Below, piece after piece: positions 60,400 to 64,000 of a stretch of DNA of 64,000 bases. How positions within the stretch are numbered: the stretch's first letter is position 1; every line of letters begins with the position of its first letter. This DNA is from Siphonodentalium dalli. Lineage: Eukaryota > Mollusca > Scaphopoda > Gadilida > Siphonodentaliidae. Made by a program: the position numbers and the translations under genes. The stretch is taken from assembly GCA_032622095.1 (NCBI GenBank), contig CP136062.1:229232578-229296577 (forward strand). Reading direction: 5' to 3'. The notes under the pieces are model-generated. The model searched no databases. It had not been told where the DNA came from and was given only the letters and a program-made list of their open reading frames with translations.

Positions 60400-61080
60400 C
60401 TAATATTTATAACTATAAAAAGTGCAAATAGACAGGCATGTGTCACAATATGTATAATTATAAAGTGTGTAAATGGACAGCCATCTGTAACAATATATAT
60501 AATTATAAAGTATGTAAATAGACAGCCATCTGTAACAAATTTATGAACATTTCCAGGAAACTATAGTTGTAATAATAATTGAGAGCTTCTGGAAATTCCA
60601 CGAGAAGTTATATATAATAGACATAATTAGTCGATTGTTATGAGACGACACATATTCTGTAATTCCAATAGTTATAATTATACGTGTGTAAATAGACAGC
60701 CATATATAACAAATTTCATGAACATTTAGAATTATAAAGTGTGTAAATAGACAGAAATATATAACATTTGTCATGAACATTAGAATTATAAAGTGTGTAA
60801 ATAGACATCCATCTATAACAATATATATAATTATAAAATGTGTAAATAGACAGCCATGTATAACAAATTTCATGATCATTTAGAATTATAAAGTGTGTAA
60901 ATAGACAGAAATATATAACATTTGTCATGAACATTAGAATTATAAAGTGTGTAAATAGACATCCATCTATAACAATATATATAATTATAAAATGTGTAAA
61001 TAGACAGCTATCTATAGCAGTATTTATAATTACAAAGTGTGCAAATAGACAGCCAACTGTAACAAATTTCATGAACATTT
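60400..61080. repeat. AT-rich minisatellite, 44-57 bp units
   Basis: AAATAGACAG/TCATCCAT with (A)ATTATAAAGTGTGTAAATAG recurs about a dozen times. Two unit types alternate, one ending in AACAATATATAT and a longer one ending in ACAAATTTCATGAACATTT. A ~155 bp block (about 60,740-60,895) is repeated nearly exactly next to itself. Its minus strand gives 112- and 124-codon repetitive ORFs that are not genes. Confidence 0.9.
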
Positions 61081-62782
61081 CCCAGGACATTTTGCGACCT
61101 GTGTGAACAACTCAAGAAAATATCGTAAATCTCTGATATTATCCGATAACCTTACCTCATGTATATACTCCTGGTTAGCGTGTTGCTGCTAGAGGGTCCG
61201 TCTATTCGACTCTCTATCTACATATATGCTGTGTGTAAATGATGCACTTGAAATTGTGAACGAATAGTTAATTTAGGCCATGTTAATCGAATTATTCGGA
61301 TCAACTATGTATACACGGCATTCTAAACTAGAGGAGTACACCATTGTGTCCATCTCTTCTATCTTTTCCGGTGTATAGCGACTGTGTCTGTTTTAATTAT
61401 GAATGACCCCGACCTCTGAGCTATACCTTCGATACTATGCTATCCCGGATCTTGCATGTGGCCGAATAAACTCACTCACTCTCGAATATAGTGTAACAGC
61501 GACGTGGATTTGGGGGGTCCCTTCGTTGATACATGTGCATGTATTTCTCTTCTTTCTGGTCCAAATTAGTTCAATCAATGTATTGTGTCAACCTCACACT
61601 AATCGCAACATGATTTCTGCCACCGCTATGATGTTAAACAACAGTGCTGTGCGAAGATCAACAATATGTGCGCGAGAAACTAATATTCAACTTAGAGTGA
61701 GAGATCCACATCCCTAATTAATTTTGACCAGTTTCTTAATGCAGTAGTTTAAATGTTATTCAGCTTGTCGGAGCAGTAGATTAATTACTATTCAGTCTGT
61801 TTGTGCATCCGATTAAGTGCCATTGAGTTTAGATGAGACCTTCGCGGTTGGTAATTGCGCTCAATAGATACCGTTTCACAATCGCATTCCGTTGTTGTTG
61901 ACTGATGCTCATACATGGCGTTTCTTAACAGTTGGACAATACCTTAAGAAGATTGGTAGGGATAGCTCTAGATTGAATTAATTTTGGCATACTCATCGCC
62001 TGGGGGACATATACAGTGACACGTGTATTAATGACCATATGTGCATATGTGTTGCCAAACGATTTCGTCAAAAGACGCTTTAGACTTTATAACGACGAAA
62101 TATAACACATCTAATTATTTTTGTATCAGTTTTTTATGCAAACTATATTGAGTACGATTCACCTTAAAATGTGAGGACTTCACGCCTTGCATGGTCACCA
62201 TCGCATTTTACAACTGACTGTAACAACTGGACAATAACTTTAGAATATATATATGAAGAATAAAGTACTAGATTGAATTAATTGGCCATAGGTTGTATTG
62301 GGGAAATATAACACAAGACACAAGATGTTTATTGCAATATACCTCAATGGACAGTTGCACAATGATAACAAGAAAACCAAGTCAGAAATGGTAACGCCAT
62401 CAAGATCATATTATTAGGCATAAACAAAATATTTTAGAGCTTTACCGATACTGTAATCTACATTCCGGCTGAGACATAATTCAGCAATGTTATCTGATAT
62501 ATTATGCATTGTATTCCCGCAATAACATCTTCAAGCGTGGCCCACCCATTGATCACACCTATATCGAAAGCAAGTAATGCGGTCATAACAGTTACAAACT
62601 GCATCAATGAGACATCCGCGAAGATACATCCTCGAATTCACACACCCTGCAAAAAGTCTAAATGATACGCACATAGCGAGTACGTCTTTAATCATATTTA
62701 CCCCATAGCTCAAAATTATGGCACCGCCAGATCAGTCTCGCAGTATACACCATATAGAGAGCGTAATAATATAATATACAAG
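61081..62782. other. No gene recognised
   Basis: Several ORFs of 60-104 codons but no domain, no splice or codon support. Weak repeated phrases (TAGATTGAATTAATT(T)TGGC at ~61,970 and ~62,268) hint at an old ~300 bp duplication. Confidence 0.45.
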
Positions 62783-62960
62783 TTCAATTCAATTCAATAT
62801 GTTTATTTCCCATTAAACTGTAAAAACAGTGTTTGAGAATATAATACATAATATAACAGGCGGGGTATACATTGACATAGATAATATATACATAATTGTT
62901 ACGAGGTTACAAAACGAAAGTGGAGTCTCTCTCCTTTAAGTATTAGTATATAACTTCGAC
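62783..62960 (-). mobile_element. LINE 3' end (5'-truncated copy)
   Basis: On the minus strand the sequence ends GGGAAATAAACATATTGAATTGAATTG: an AATAAA signal followed by a (GAATT)n tail, the usual 3' end of a CR1-group LINE. No coding portion is recognisable upstream, so the copy is only the 3' UTR; its 5' boundary is uncertain. Confidence 0.55.
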
Positions 62961-64000
62961 TTACAAGTAATTAACAAAACAATTTGGAGATGACCAATTT
63001 TCATTTCATCACGACAGAGTTATTATTAATAATTTCAATAACAAGCATATTGATCCACTTTATTATTGGATATGGTCAACACATTTTGCTGGTATAATCA
63101 TAATATCAATACAATTTCTGGTATAATGGGAAAACTTCAGATAACTTTTTTTTTCCGACTCCATCGTTTTATACTACATATATGCTGCTTTATAAAGAAC
63201 AAGGAGGGAGAGAGACCACATTTTTAGAGTAAATTCATCAATATATAATCACACACGTAAAATTTCTATAATTCAGATTTCACAATGAAATATTTACCCC
63301 GGGTGAAAAAGGAATCTGGTAGGGGTCACTCCCACTGGTGTATATACGGTATGTTTCTGATCGAAAAGGGGCATTGCATGCAGTTGACTTAATTTATCGA
63401 TGAGGGAGGTATCACCATATATAGTAAGTTTAGTTAAAGGGACACCAGACCATTCGACGTGGGTTCAAACGAAATAAAGTAAAGTTTATAAAAGTATGTG
63501 AAATAAGTATTTCCAAGTATACATGTAACACCAGACATCAGCAATTTATCCAGATAACTCTACATATATACTCTACAGTTCAGTGCCGATAGACTTCTAT
63601 GTTTGTTTGCACCTCATGAACCACTGCGAATGTGTCAGGTCCCTTTAAAATATTTGGTTATGTAGTCAATAGAGTTATCGCTCCTCCTACACACCGTGGA
63701 CTCCTTATTCGTCCGACTTAAAGTTGTGCTCTGTAAATGTATGAGGAGGAATGAATTTGTTAATCGAACCAATTAGGGTAGTGACGCACGTTCCAAATTA
63801 GTTGACAATAAGGAGGGGATCGTTCTGCATTTTATACAGAACGGTTCAAATTTTGTCTCACGCTAGAGACAATTAATACATGGTGATATACACCATTGTC
63901 TGACGGGGGGGGGGGTGTCCACTGTTAAGTGGTCTGTTGCTGGATAGCTATGTTCATTTGAACGATAAATTTATATACGTTATGTAACACTTGATGTTTC
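62961..64000. other. No gene recognised
   Basis: AT-rich DNA with an 11-base G-run at 63,905-63,915. No ORF, RNA gene or repeat family seen. Confidence 0.45.

Noticed and set aside
60541-61090. 112- and 124-codon repetitive hydrophobic ORFs (minus strand)
   Set aside because: Encoded by the minisatellite; repeated CLFTHF-type phrases mirror the DNA repeat.

Overview
This window looks like gene-poor, repeat-dense nuclear DNA from an animal. No bacterial-type operon, rRNA gene, functional tRNA gene or CRISPR array is visible, and I found no convincing intact host protein-coding gene. What can be recognised is almost entirely mobile-element DNA: a broken piggyBac-type transposase, relics of a Polinton (Maverick), three LINE-type retrotransposons, tRNA-derived SINEs, Helitron-like elements, MITEs and satellites made from MITEs. 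Pearl/HINE-type Helitron-like elements and LINE tails of the (GATT)n type suggest a marine lophotrochozoan, most likely a mollusc. That is an inference from repeat style, not from any host gene.

Region by region: 1-11,275 is a higher-order satellite. Its repeat unit is a ~525 bp MITE with TTAA ends plus a variable number (2-4) of ~196 bp subunits that carry only the MITE's left end. 10,385-16,389 is a near-identical 3.2 kb tandem duplication whose junction lies inside a MITE end. A piggyBac-family transposase pseudogene (17,173-18,847) follows, bracketed by inverted MITEs. 19.6-25.4 kb holds low-complexity DNA, a 235 bp tandem array with MITE-like ends (22.5-23.4 kb) and a 470 bp duplicated repeat (23.9-24.7 kb). 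25.5-30.7 kb is a patchwork of direct and inverted modules bounded by G/C homopolymers, including a 205 bp-arm palindrome. 32.5-36.0 kb has a Helitron-like copy, a 327 bp tandem array, a small MITE and a 147 bp tandem repeat. 37.1-40.4 kb, on the minus strand, is a decayed Polinton with packaging-ATPase and protein-primed DNA polymerase B relics. 41-50 kb holds SINEs, hairpins, a GATATC-rich array and a diverged 1 kb duplication.

The most informative stretch is 50.06-59.55 kb. It is a four-level nest: a minus-strand CR1/Jockey-like LINE is split by a plus-strand 5'-truncated LINE (5 bp ATAAT duplication). That LINE's 3' UTR is split at an A|T dinucleotide by three head-to-tail Helitron-like elements. 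The first of these is in turn split by a 4.5 kb LINE flanked by a perfect 39 bp target-site duplication. Removing the layers restores the reading frame of the outermost LINE.

The end of the window (60.4-61.1 kb) has an AT-rich minisatellite and, at 62.8 kb, a LINE 3' tail. All protein-level calls are from motif recognition by eye; no database search was run.
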